64,000 nt of DNA from Primulina eburnea (GCF_022965805.1 NC_133109.1:6549869-6613868); one strand, 5' to 3'. Positions 12,037 to 22,695 are shown, numbered from the stretch's first letter. The notes: generated from the letters alone by a model not told the origin. Numbers and translations are program-made.

Positions 12037-13630
12037 CATGTTCGCAATCCTGATTTTGATGGTAATAAAACTTGTTATTTTGTTTTTAATGATCTACCTT
12101 AGTGCGCAGGTAGCTGAAACTGATCAAGCTTCAAACTGATCAGTTAAGCAAGATAAAACTGAAGCTATCGAGATATAAACTGAAAAAACCAACTGATCGA
12201 CCAAACTAAATCAGTTCAACTGATTTTACAGCTGATAGGTGGTTCAACAGAAGACCTTCATATGCCCGACCAGCTGATGAAGAGTTCAACTGATGAAGAA
12301 CCCAGCTGACCAGTTCAACTGAAAGAGTGAAATCAGTTCAAGTGACGAGTCAACTGATTTCACCAGTATAATTGAATATCAGTTTAGATGACCAGTTAGG
12401 AACATTAATTAGGAGTCATTCCGTTGCAGATCAAGACAAGCTTATCTTAGTGGATTCCAGTTACGCACAAAGATACAAAAACATCTGTACAACCAAAGGT
12501 ACAATAATGGATGTTGCAACAAATATTAAAGCCGAGAGATTCCTGAAGGCATGTCAGAAAATTCAAGACACATATACCATGGAACGCATTCAAAGCTGCA
12601 ACGATCAAATGTGATGAGTCATGAAGTATGGTCTCAATGCCTCTATACATACAAGCTCAAGACCATCAGCAAGAACAACAAGAGAAAGCATATACTAGAG
12701 CATGTGAAGAACAAAAGAAATGGCACACTTATTTACTTATCAGCTTACAAGAAGCAATCAGCCCAAAGGTAACACTTCAACGTGTTATCAGCTTAGTTTA
12801 AAAGCATATTTTCCTCAGTGTGTGAGAACACTTTCGGATAGTTTTCAGATGTCAGTTCTCACACATACACACACACCACACTACTCAAATACAGTCTCAC
12901 AAAAGAAAGGGCACATTTATTTACTTACAATCTTACAAGAAGCAATCAGCCCAAAGGTAACACTTCAACGTGTTATCAGCTTAGTTTAAAAGCATATTTC
13001 CCTCAGTGTGTGAGAACACTTTCGGGTAGTTTTCAGAGATCAGTTCTCACACATACACACACACCACACTACTCAAATACAGTCTCACTCATACACACAC
13101 ACCACATTACACACACACCACACTACTCAAATACAGTATTGCAAAATGACAATAAACTTGTGTATGTAGTATTTCTCACATAGACATTAAAGAAGTGTTG
13201 ATTGGAAGGTGCTGCCTTCAGTCTAGTCTAGGAGTTCAGTTAGGCAGTGGGTAAGTCCTAAGATGGGTGGGTTATTACACTTGCTGTAATTAATCAAATT
13301 CTTCTAGTGAATCCTACCCGAGGTGGTAGAAGGGGTGACGTAGGAGCAGTTGAACTCTCCGAACTTCCATAAACATATCTTGTGTATTTAACTGTTTAGC
13401 TATTGTTTTCAAACTGATTTCACCAGTAGGAAGTATCTGTCGGTTCAGTTCTCACCATAACTGAACTAATGAATGCAAAAACTAATCTACCATTTTTCGG
13501 TTATTCAGTTACACAGGATATAAAAATATATCAGTGTTTCTTAACGAAAGATTATTTCGAGTGTTTTCCGTTTGGTTCTATACCAAACTCGATTTAATTA
13601 ATCGGCGTATATATTCTTAGAACACGAGCT
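12037..13630 (+). mobile_element. Copia-type LTR (probably solo) inside the extra ORF
   Basis: Begins near TGTTCGCAATCC followed by TGATTTTGATGGTAATAAAA, a common start of plant copia LTRs. It then has repeated CAGCTGA and GTTCAACTG motifs (12100-12380), a 188-bp tandem duplication (12722-13097), the GTGACGTAGGAGCA block (about 13335-13348) and the terminal ACCAAACTCGATTTAATTAA, ending near GAACACGAGCTATTG. The same minus-strand ORF lies on both sides, so this is an insertion. No gag, PBS or pol of its own is present. Exact ends and a target duplication could not be fixed. Confidence 0.6.
12722..13097. repeat. 188-bp tandem duplication within LTR, with CA-rich tail
   Basis: The sequence from GCACACTTATTTACTTA through AGCAATCAGCCCAAAGGTAA to ACTACTCAAATACAGTCTCAC is repeated at a period of 188 bases (AGCAATCAGCCC at 12753 and 12941). 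Copies are nearly identical, so the duplication is younger than the LTR family. It is followed by short CACACACACCACA repeats to about 13130. Confidence 0.85.
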
Positions 13631-14175
13631 ATTGAAGCCCTTGGATAATATTTTGTTTGAAGCACATCAAGGTGCTCTGCAAACGATCTTTCAAAGCTTC
13701 TTGTTGATCTCATATTTACTTCTTTGCATCAAGAAATTCAGGCATACAAGGTTTGGGTCGAAGAGCAATCACATTCTCAACATCGGGCATAGTAGTGGAA
13801 GTTCCATCCTTTTCAAATGTGAATCCAAAACTAGCATCCTTGAGGAGTTTGCTAATCTATTTAGCAAAGCCAATTGAACTCTTCTTCTGGACCATTTCAG
13901 AAAGAGATTTATACAGAACAAAGTTCCAGCTGACTTGAGTTCCAACAGTAATGGCAGACATCACCTGTGCACTTTTTACTTTTTCAATCTATCTAAGGTT
14001 CTAGCCTTCATCAAGATTTTGGCAACAATATTAGCCAATACTTGAAATTACATTTTCAATAGTTTCTTGAAGCAATATGAAGACAAATCATCTCCTGCAG
14101 TGGCCATATCTTCCTTTGAGATGGATAAGATATCAACAATCCCAGATGTGAGAGGAGAGAAAGTAGAACTGAGCA

Positions 14176-14180
14176 GTGCT
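14176..14180. other. Target-site duplication (GTGCT), left, Athila
   Basis: GTGCT directly before the 5' LTR start TGATAGG. The identical GTGCT follows the 3' LTR end at 36184-36188. Confidence 0.9.
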
Positions 14181-15595
14181 TGATAGGCTAGTAATAGTTA
14201 ATATTTTATCTTCATATTTCCCGTTATTTTAACCTCCGATATGTTTAATTGACACATTTTTGTGTAATTTTATTGTAGGAGGAACTTTTATGGTTTTGTA
14301 ACAAAGTTGAGCTAAAAAGGCGATATTTATCACATTTGAAGTTTCCAAGATCGAGTTTGAAAGAGAATAGCCAAACCAGAAGAGGTCCTGGAATAAGGCG
14401 TGACCACGCCTTGTGATGATATTTCAGCTGCCAAAAATTACAAAGAAGGAAATTCTAGATAAAATATTATCTATTATTTTATATTTTGAGATTTAATGTT
14501 AATTAAGAATTAGTGGGCTTTTAGCAAAAAAAAGATTAGACCCAACTTTTTCCTTCCAATTTTTACCTACTCTACTTCACGTACAACACAATCAAGGAGG
14601 CGGCAGCTTTTCTTTTTCTCTCCAATCACCAAAAAAAATCAATTTTCAGAAGAGAAGAAGGAACTGAAGGCGCAGGACTTGAAGATTCTTCCAACAAAAA
14701 TAGTTTGCAATTTTCTTTATGTTTTCTTATTTATTTTTCATGGATTTTATAGATCAAATTATGTTAGGCTAATTTTCTTATACTGATTCAAGGGATAGTT
14801 TACTGTTTAATTTTATCACTGTGAGGTTTTGCACTTTAATTTATTATTCTTGTTTGTCCAAATATTCGTTGATTTATGAATTAATTATATGAATGTTATA
14901 CGTCAATTAATCTGACAATTTAATTTGATGTATGCTTTTTTAATGCTAACTATGAATTCAGTGATCCGTAATTGTCATGAACGATTGGTACATGAGTAGC
15001 GATAGATTAGGCGTGTTGTGCTATCATAACATATTTAATCTAAATAAATCGACGGAACTAGATCTTCCAATTGCAGCTATCTCGGTTGTTAGATTTTAGG
15101 ATTAACTGTTTTCACGAAACTAAAATGCTGTCTTTAATTAATATGGAACGCTATCGTGCCCAGTTGATTATCGGTAAGTTTTGACTGGATGCTGGGTTTG
15201 GTCAATTAATTTAGGAAAACACAAGAATTTTAGCGGCTATCCCTATTATTCTAGGGTTAATTGTTTGGAATAACATGAATAAATGATTGGTTAACCGATG
15301 AACAGTGAGATAATTAAATAGTGGAATCCCCTTGAATCAGTATTTTTCTCGTATTAAATTCTTCACTTTATTCTCGTCGAGTGATTTTCAATTCTAGATC
15401 CAATATTCTTTCTTGCTTGGTAATTTTAGTTTAGATTATTTTATTTAGTAATTATCAAAACAAATCCCTCCTTTTTATTTTTATTATCAAAAGAAATAAA
15501 TCTACTGTTCCCTGTGGATTCGACCCTACTCACCATTACACTCATTCTTATTTAAAAGGATATGAATTAATTTGGTGGTCAACGACAGCACACCA
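14181..15595 (+). mobile_element. Athila 5' LTR
   Basis: 1,415 bases from TGATAGGCTAGTAATAG to CGACAGCACACCA, nearly identical to 34766-36183. It contains a near-palindrome AAGGCGTGACCACGCCTT at 14396-14413. The right end is followed after five bases by the PBS. Confidence 0.95.
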
Positions 15596-15600
15596 AATTT

Positions 15601-15618
15601 TGGCGCCGTTGCCGGGGA
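15601..15618 (+). other. Primer-binding site, tRNA-Asp type
   Basis: TGGCGCCGTTGCCGGGGA lies five bases after the 5' LTR. It is complementary to the 3' end of plant tRNA-Asp and is the usual PBS of Athila elements, where reverse transcription is primed. Confidence 0.9.
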
Positions 15619-15660
15619 ACGGTGCAAGGTTAATTTCTTTTGATTATTTTCTATTTTTTT

Positions 15661-17152
15661 ATGCCTCGTTCTTCTCGTACAGGTGAACTCGAATACAATC
15701 CAGAAATCGAGAAGACAGCTAAGAGATTGAGAAAAGAAGCAAGATTAAGACATGAAAAGCAACCATCATCATCAGCCCCTTATTTGGACGTATCATTGGA
15801 CTCAGACGATACAGAAAAAGAATCTGACATTGATCCTGAGATTGAAAGAAGTGAAAGTGACCAAGAAGAAATGGCAGGACAAGCTCAAAGAAAACTCAGG
15901 GAGTTAGCTAATCCTAATGTTATTCAACAACCATTATGCATTCAATTCCCTACTACTGATGCTACTTTTGAATTAAAATCTGGCTTGATTCATTTATTGC
16001 CTAATTTTCGTGGCCTTGCAGGTGAAGATTCCCATAAACATCTTAAAGAGTTTCATATTATTTGCACATCCATGAAACCGCAAGGGATCACAGAGGAACA
16101 AATTTCACTGCGAGCTTTTCCATTCTCTCTAGCCGACAAGGCTAAGGATTGGCTCTACTATTTACCTTCTGGATCCATAACAACTTGGGATAATATGAAA
16201 CAACAGTTTTTGGAGAAGTTCTTCCCCGCTTCACGAGCAGCAAATATTAGAAAAGACATTTGTGGGATCAGACAACTACATGAGGAAACTTTGTATGAAT
16301 ATTGGGAGAGATTCAAGCAGTTGTGTGCCAGTTGTCCACAACACCAGATTCCAGAACAGCTATTAGTGCAATATTTTTACGAGGGACTTTCGCTCTTTGA
16401 TAGGAACATGATTGATGCTGCAAGTGGTGGTGCATTGGTGAACAAAACGCCTCAAGAGGCACGAGCTCTAATCTCCAACATGGCTGCCAATGCACAACAG
16501 TTCAGTACTAGGCAAGACAACCCTCCACGACAAGTCAATGAGGTAAGTGTTACTCCGATCGACCAAAAATTAGATTCCTTGACCTCTCTTTTGGAAAAGT
16601 TGGTTGCAGGACAGGTGCAACAGGTAAAAGCTTGTGGTGTATGTGCTATGGTGCGACATCCTACAGATATGTGTCCGTCACTACAAGAGGAACCCACGCA
16701 ACAAGCCAATGCAATTGGTGGATTTCCTGGGCAGCCCCAACGTCGATATGATCCATTTTCTAATAGCTACAATCCAGGATGGAGGGATCACCCAAATTTC
16801 AGCTATAAGAATCAAGGAGGCCAACAAGGATATCCACAACAAAATTGGAACAAACAACACGTACCAGAACAAGCATCCAACTCAGGTATGTCTCTAGACG
16901 AAATTGTAAAGGCCTTAGCTGAAAACACTCAAAAATTTCAACAGGAAACGAGGGCCAGCATTCAGAATCTAGGAACCCTGATCACTCAGATCGCTACATC
17001 AGTCAGCAAGTTGGAAGCTCAGAATTCTGGAAAACTACCGTCGCAAACGGTGGCTAATCCAAAAGAAAATGCAAGTGCCATGGTATTAAGGAGTGGGAAA
17101 GAGATCGACCAAAAGAACACTTCACCAACAAAAAATACTGAAGAAAAAAGCA
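15661..17152 (+). CDS. gag: Athila Gag (N-terminal part of gag-pol frame)
   Basis: Starts at MPRSSRTGELEY; an earlier in-frame Met at 15640 lacks the typical N-terminus, so the second is preferred. An acidic N-terminal region (residues about 10-80) is followed by the retrotransposon gag/capsid core with LKEFHIICTSMKPQGITEEQ, AFPFSLADKAKDWLYYLP, TTWDNMKQQFLEKFFP and a YEYWERFKQLCASCP segment. A Gln/Asn-rich C-terminal region with CGVCAMVRHPTDMCP, a short cysteine motif, comes next. The frame is open until it is broken by insertion of chromovirus B. The sequence after the insert (from 27486) continues in the same frame into protease, so gag and pol formed one polyprotein as in other Athila elements. 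Product: the capsid of virus-like particles in the cytoplasm. Confidence 0.93.
17148..17152. other. Target-site duplication (AAGCA), left, chromovirus B
   Basis: AAGCA precedes the LTR start TGTAAGGCTCG and is repeated at 27481-27485 right after the 3' LTR end CCCCACA. Confidence 0.92.
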
Positions 17153-17252
17153 TGTAAGGCTCGAGAATTATCAACTGGCATTGATGTTAGACTTGTAAAG
17201 GTAAGAACGCATGACATTTAAATCAGAATTGTGAGGAATGGCCGAAGCTACA

Positions 17253-17480
17253 CTGCACCTGCGGTGCTAAGAATACCGCACCCGCGATGTTTAGACAGAA
17301 AGTTGGTGAATTTGTGCGAAGCAAGACCGCACCCGTGGTGTTAGCAAGACCGCACCCGCGGTGGTGAGACCGCACCCGCGGTCATGCAGGGACCGCACCC
17401 GCGGTCTTAGTACTGCACTTTAAAATGAATTTGCCGTGAGCACAGCGCACCCGCGCTCTTAAGCCACCGCACCCGCGGTG
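17253..17480. promoter_or_regulatory. Array of eight CpG-rich dyad motifs upstream of LTR TATA box
   Basis: Eight copies of a 14-base motif, consensus ACCGCACCCGCGGT, in 230 bases. Each is a 5-bp inverted pair (ACCGC/GCGGT) around ACC(C). One copy reads AGCGCACCCGCGCT, where both arms changed together. Copies recur in the 3' LTR (23951-24178) and in the solo LTR (26756-26992). Likely a promoter/enhancer element, or a dense methylation target. Confidence 0.75.
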
Positions 17481-17525
17481 CTGCATGCAAAAATGCCACC
17501 TTCGTTTCTTGGCTTGACACATGGC

Positions 17526-17545
17526 ATGTATATATATATAGAGCT
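17526..17545 (+). promoter_or_regulatory. Putative LTR TATA box
   Basis: GTATATATATATAGAGC, followed about 60 bases later by a purine-rich AGGAAAAAGGAGAAAACC tract. It is the only strong TATA-like site between the dyad array and the splice donor. Confidence 0.6.
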
Positions 17546-17709
17546 GCTGAATCTTCATTTTTCATTCAGGAAAAAGGAGAAAACCGAGAGCATGCCTTGT
17601 TTCCTTTAAACCTTCTTCATATTAGAATTAAGATTATGCAACCACTAGCCATTCGATTTTAATTTCGAGTCCGGATTTGCGATCCTTGCATCGTTGGCTA
17701 CGAAAGGAT

Positions 17710-17715
17710 GTAAGT
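17710..17715 (+). other. Conserved 5' splice donor in LTR leader
   Basis: AAGGAT|GTAAGT. Equivalent donors are conserved in the other LTR copies: AAGGAC|GTAAGT at 38276 and its minus-strand counterparts at 26526 and 63352. A candidate acceptor ATAATCAG sits at 19224, five bases before the gag ATG. Confidence 0.5.
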
Positions 17716-18307
17716 ATTGTTCAATTCCAGCATGTCTCGATATTTATGTGCTGGAGAAGTCATGATTTTATTGAAGGAATGTGTTCTTGATAAGGTGCAC
17801 ATTATAGAAATGCAATCGGGTTGATTTTCGGTTATCATATGCCATTATTTCGAAATTCCAGCCTATGTGTATGATGGTGTACCGATTTTGAAGTGATAAT
17901 GAGATTATTGTGATGATGATGAAATTATGATATTGTTATATGTTGAGATTGAGTTACCGGTATCAAAGAAATACGCCGTTATGCCGTCGATTGTTACCGA
18001 GACGGAGTATGATTAAGTATTGACTTGTGCAAGATTTTGATATGAGTTACGTCTTGATAGAGTGCATTGTTACATTGCCATTTCAGATTTGAAGTGACAG
18101 GTTTGACATTTGATTCGAGATCTCGACAGACAGTGCGACACGAAAGGTATAATTCATGTGGTCTCGGGATTGCACAACTCGATTCAGATTTAATACGAGT
18201 TTCCCTAAATCACATACTAGATTGTTATTACATTTCATTATGTAATTCCTTGTTTATTGATTTATATTCGAGTCCTGAGATAGGAGATGTTGGCAGACTG
18301 GCCAAAA

Positions 18308-18388
18308 CTAGACGTTTCGGTGTATCGTCGCATAGTAGTAGATTTGCTCTATGTGTAGACCCTCGATACAGAGTTGACCGAAGTCTAG
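18308..18388 (+). ncRNA. Conserved 81-nt RNA stem-loop in chromovirus LTR
   Basis: Three paired blocks: CTAGAC with GTCTAG, TTCGG with CCGAA, TATCG with CGATA, closing a loop of about 36 nt. The same fold exists in the LTRs at 25866-25946 (minus), 38891-38971 and 62531-62609 (minus). In the 38891 copy the middle pair is TTTGG/CCAAA, a compensatory C-G to T-A change. It lies downstream of the LTR splice donor. Confidence 0.6.
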
Positions 18389-18977
18389 GAATAAGACGTA
18401 CCGTCGCCCCGATTGGTTGAGTAGGTGACAGATCGTCTTATTCACACCGGGATCCCTAGATTAGAAATGAGTCGAGTCAAGATTTAAATGTTGAATACAG
18501 ATTTGTATTCTTCGACATGTTTAGATTTGCATTCATGTTAATTGATATATGCTATGCTTTTGTACATGATTTATGACATTGCATGCATCCATGTTTTATA
18601 CTGGGATATGTTCTCACCGGAGTTATCCGGCTGTTGTCGTGTCTGTATGTGTGCATGGCAACAGGTGGGGCAGGATCTGGGTCACGAGCTAGATGAGAGG
18701 TTGATGATAGCGTGGAGATCTCGGGCATGGAAGATTTCTAGTGGTTTCTATTTAGATTTGTATCACCTATGTTTGTAGTTGGTATGTAAACACTGGTGTA
18801 TGGTTGTACTAGACAGACATGTATGTACATTATGTTGTTTATTTCAGTTAAAGACATGATATGCTTTAGTTATACATTTGAATTAATATTAAAAGCAAAT
18901 TTTTGACCCACATTTTCGAGCAAAGATCCAATTAAATCCCAAAAGAATTGAGTTAGAGCCCGGGTCCCCACAACAGG

Positions 18978-18989
18978 TGGTATCAGAGC
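18978..18989 (+). other. Primer-binding site, initiator tRNA-Met type
   Basis: TGGTATCAGAGC, five bases after the LTR end, complementary to the 3' end of plant initiator tRNA-Met. Confidence 0.95.
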
Positions 18990-19228
18990 AGTAGGTTCTG
19001 TAGACTGAGATAGAATAGAATGAGCGGGGTAGATCGAGTCATCTTCCTTGATTTTGATGTGATAGCATGATTTACTGCTTTCCCTATTGTATGTTGTTGT
19101 ATTATCTGAAGTGATTTACAGCATGTCAAGCCTGAATCAGAACCGATTCTCGATCAGAGGTATATGATCAGAGGAGGGCTGAGACAGATGATATTGATTG
19201 TGTACTAATCAGTTTGATAATCAGATTT

Positions 19229-22200
19229 ATGCCGCCTAGACGAATACCACAGCCAGAGCAGGGTAGCACATCAGGTGCACAGATGGATGTTACTGCTACG
19301 CCGATGGAGACCTTATTGAAGAGATTTCAGTCTTTCCATCCTCCTACGCTGAAGGGCACAGAGAATGCAGTAGAGTGCGAGAGCTGGCTTGATGATATCG
19401 AGATGTTGTTTGAGTCTTTGGCATATACTGATGAGCGACGTGTGAAGTTGATAGGGCATCAGATGCAAGAGGTTGCCAAGAGCTGGTGGTTGACTACGAA
19501 GAGAGCCTTGGAGCACCGAGGCATTGATGTCACGTGGAAAGTCTTCAAAGATGAGTTTTATCAGCGCTTCTTCCCCGTCTCCTACCGAAAAGATAAAGGA
19601 GCTGAATTTGCGAATCTGAGGCAGGGACAGTGGAACTCGAGGAGTATGTTGCTAAATTTTCTGCATTGCTACGATTTGCACCTCATGTAGCAGGGAACGA
19701 TGAGGCAGTGGCCGATCAGTTCATCAATGGGCTGAACCCAGATGTTTTTACTTTGGTGAACACAGGACGACCTAATACTTTTTCAGAGGCACTGAACCGA
19801 GCTAAGGGGGCAGAGGCTGGCTTGATCAGACAGCGAGGGGCTTCCTACGGTGTTCAGGGACAGAGACTGCCACAGTCCACGACCGTACAGTTTCCACCAC
19901 CTCCTCCTCGTTTTGACAGTGGAGCTAGTGGTAGTGGCAAGAAGGAATTTTTGAAGGCCAAGGGCAGACAGTTTAAGAAATCTGGGAGTAGTTCATCGAG
20001 TTCGAGTGGATCTCGACAGAGAGGTCAGGGGTCAGATTACAGTGGCGTATATTGTAGCTCGTTTGGAGGACGACATGCGACGGAGCAATGTCAAGGAGTT
20101 ATGGGACGCTGCAACATCTGTAGGCAACAGGGACACTTCGCCAGAGTTTGTCCCCAGAGAGGTGCACAACGATTCCAGAATACAGGGTCATCAGCACCAG
20201 TGCCACAGATGGAGAGACAGGCATCCTCTATACACTCCTTTCAGCCACCATCCACACAGACCCAGCAGAGACCAGGAGGTAGTCAGACAGTGAGTCAACC
20301 TCCGAGACAGCAGGCAAGGGTGTTTGCGCTGACAGAGGAGCAGGCGCAGGAGGCACCAGATGACGTCATTGCAGGTAGCTGTTTTCTTTGCGGTTATCCT
20401 GCATATGTGTTGATTGACACAGGTGCATCTCATACATTCATAGCTGAACATTTTGCATTGAGACATTCATTGCCTGTTGAGTCGATGTCTACGGTAGTGT
20501 CTATAGCTTCTCCGTTGGGAAGTGGTTTGATATCTGTGACTACTGTTAGACACTGTATGCTTCAGTTTGAGGGGCATGAGATTGATTTAGACTGTGTAGT
20601 ACTTGGTTTAGCTGATTTTGACTGTATAGTTGGTATAGACATGTTGACCAAGTACAGGGCCACTGTAGATTGTTTCCACAAGATTGTCAGATTCAGACCC
20701 GAAATGACAGATGAGTGGAAATTCTACGGCAAGGGTTCCAGACCTCGGATTCCCTTAGTATCTGCTCTGACTATGAGTAGATTGCTTCAGAGAGGAGCAG
20801 AGGGCTTTCTCGTATATTCAGTAGATCTACTGAAGTCGAGCCCAGCATTGGCAGATCTGCCAGTGGTTTGCGAGTTTGCAGATGTTTTTCCTGATGAGAT
20901 TCCAGGGTTGCCTCCGGTTCGAGAGGTAGATTTTAGCATAGATCTTGTGCCAGGCAGTGTTCCTATTTCGAGAGCTCCGTATAGGATGGCGCCTGTTGAA
21001 TTGAAAGAATTGAAAGCACAGTTGGAAGATCTTTTGTCCAAGGGATACATTAGACCAAGCGTGTCTCCTTGGGGTGCTCCGGTGCTTTTCGTTCGAAAGA
21101 AAGATGGTTCGATGCGACTGTGTATTGATTACAGACAGTTAAACAAGGCAACAGTAAAGAACAAGTATCTTTTGCCGCGCATCGACGATTTGTTTGATCA
21201 GTTACAGGGATCTTCGGTATACTCCAAGATTGATTTGAGATCAGGGTATCATCAGCTCAGAGTTAGAGACGTTGATATTCCGAAGACTGCATTTCGAACC
21301 AGGTATGGGCACTACGAGTTTATTGTTATGCCTTTTGGTTTGACGAATGCACCTGCGGTGTTTATGAGTTTGATGAACCGCATTTTTCAGAGATATTTAG
21401 ATGATTTTGTGATTGTGTTCATTGATGATATTTTGGTGTATTCGAAGAGTCTGACTGAACATGCAGATCATCTGAGAATTGTACTGAAGACTTTGAGAAA
21501 AGAGCAGTTGTATGCTAAACTGTCCAAGTGCGAATTTTGGCTGAGACAGGTTGTCTTCTTGGGGCATATTATATCTGGGGAGGGTATTGCGGTAGATCCG
21601 AGTAAAGTTGAGGCTGTTATCAGTTGGCCGAGACCGACTTCTGTGCCTGAGATACGCAGTTTCATGGGTCTAGCCGGGTATTATCGTCGTTTTATTCGAG
21701 ATTTCTCCAGTATAGCGAAGCCTATCACCCAGTTGACACAGAAGAACATGCCATTTGTGTGGTCCGAAGATTGTGAAGCCAGTTTTGTAGAGCTGAAGAA
21801 GAGGCTGACTAGTGCGCCTGTCTTGACGATTCCTTCAGGTACAAGTGAGTTTGTTGTATATTGTGACGCATCTCACAGAGGGTTGGGGTGTGTTCTTATC
21901 CAGCGAGGGCACGTGATAGCATACGCCTCTAGACAGCTGAAGCCGCACGAGACCCGTTATCCGATTCATGATCTTGAATTGGCGGCGATTGTCTTTGCAC
22001 TCAAGATCTGGCGTCATTATCTGTATGGCGAGAAATTTGAGATCTATTCCGATCATAAGAGCCTGAAGTATCTCTTTTCTCAGTCAGAGTTGAACATGAG
22101 GCAGCGACGATGGCTTGATCTGCTGAAAGATTTTGATTGCGAGATCAAGTACCATCCAGGGAAGTCGAATGCAGCGGCAGTCGCCTTAAGTCGAAAGGTA

Positions 22201-22695
22201 TGTTCTTTGTCCTTGTCGACTATAGGTGTATCGAGTTTAGTAGAAGATTGTTGCTTGTCTGGGTTGACATTTGATACAGAGAGTAGACCGTTGCGACTTG
22301 CTGCGATTCAGATTGAGCCAGACTTGATTATGAGGATCAAAGAAGCGCAGAGAACCGATCCGAGTGTGCAGAGATCGATTGATATGGTCAGAGCTGGACA
22401 TATCTCAGAATATCAGGTCAGAGATTCTGTTCTGTATGTGAATAACCGCTTAGTTGTGCCAGAGGTTTCAGATTTGAGACGACAGATCATGTCAGAGGCA
22501 CACTGTAGTCGGTTCAGCATTCATCCTGGTGGCAGGAAGATGTACAATGACTTGAAGACACAATTCTGGTGGAAACAGATGAAGACAGATATTGCAGAAT
22601 TTGTGTCTAGATGTCTGAATTGCCAGCAGGTGAAGGCAGAAAGAAAGAAGCCCGGGGGTTTACTTCAGAGTTTGTCTGTTCCTGAATGTAAATGA
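19229..22695 (+). pseudogene. gag-pol: Chromovirus B gag-pol: Gag, protease, RT, RNase H, integrase N-terminus
   Basis: Start chosen at MPPRRIPQPEQG (19229), preceded by an acceptor-like CAG. Gag capsid core (WLDDIEMLFESL, KSWWLTTKRALE, FYQRFFPVSYR) is interrupted by a one-base frameshift near 19620-19630; the frame then continues to 22695. Domains: zinc knuckle [15 protein letters not shown] (from about 20110), aspartic protease [10 protein letters not shown] (about 20410), RT with [23 protein letters not shown] and catalytic FIDDILVYS (about 21418), RNase H with [13 protein letters not shown] and the late [10 protein letters not shown], then integrase HHCC zinc region (about 22502-22625). 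A TGA at 22693 replaces an expected Trp codon, and the preceding Trp is now Cys. The frame resumes immediately after. Confidence 0.93.

Larger units (their letters stand above)
10560..14175 (-). pseudogene. Extra ORF downstream of copia pol, C-terminal part (interrupted)
   Basis: Minus-strand coding remnants run from 14175 down to about 10560, interrupted by an LTR at 12037-13630. They include a stretch with QVSWNFVLYKSLSEMVQKKS (near 13760-13950), a Lys/Ser/Thr/Pro-rich low-complexity stretch with QKQNMIKRKLVS (11687-12034), a segment with EADVEVTITAPPFVFG (11330-11420), and a coiled-coil-like end with LHSLDSKVEALDAKLNDQ (10573-10863). The beginning of the frame continues across the Athila insertion at 36184-36400. 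It lies between copia pol and the 3' LTR, the place where Sirevirus-type elements carry an envelope-like ORF. I recognise no enzyme domain and see no clear signal peptide or membrane segment. Several stops and frameshifts make it non-functional. Confidence 0.55.
17153..18972 (+). mobile_element. Chromovirus B 5' LTR
   Basis: TGTAAGGCTCGAGAATTATC to GGGTCCCCACA, 1,820 bases. In order: array of CpG-rich dyad motifs (17253-17480), TATA box (TATATATATATAGAG, about 17529-17543), splice-donor-like AAGGATGTAAGT (about 17704-17715), an 81-nt stem-loop (18308-18388), and the dyad CCGGAGTTATCCGG (18617-18630). U3-R-U5 borders cannot be placed exactly. Confidence 0.95.

Noticed and set aside
12037..12041. 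Target duplication for the LTR at 12037-13630
   Set aside because: Left flank (ATTTCA) and right flank (CGAGC) do not match at any boundary tried, so no TSD is claimed.
18067..18420. 117-residue ORF present twice (also 24765-25118)
   Set aside because: It lies wholly in the two LTRs of chromovirus B and covers the stem-loop; duplicated because LTRs are duplicated.
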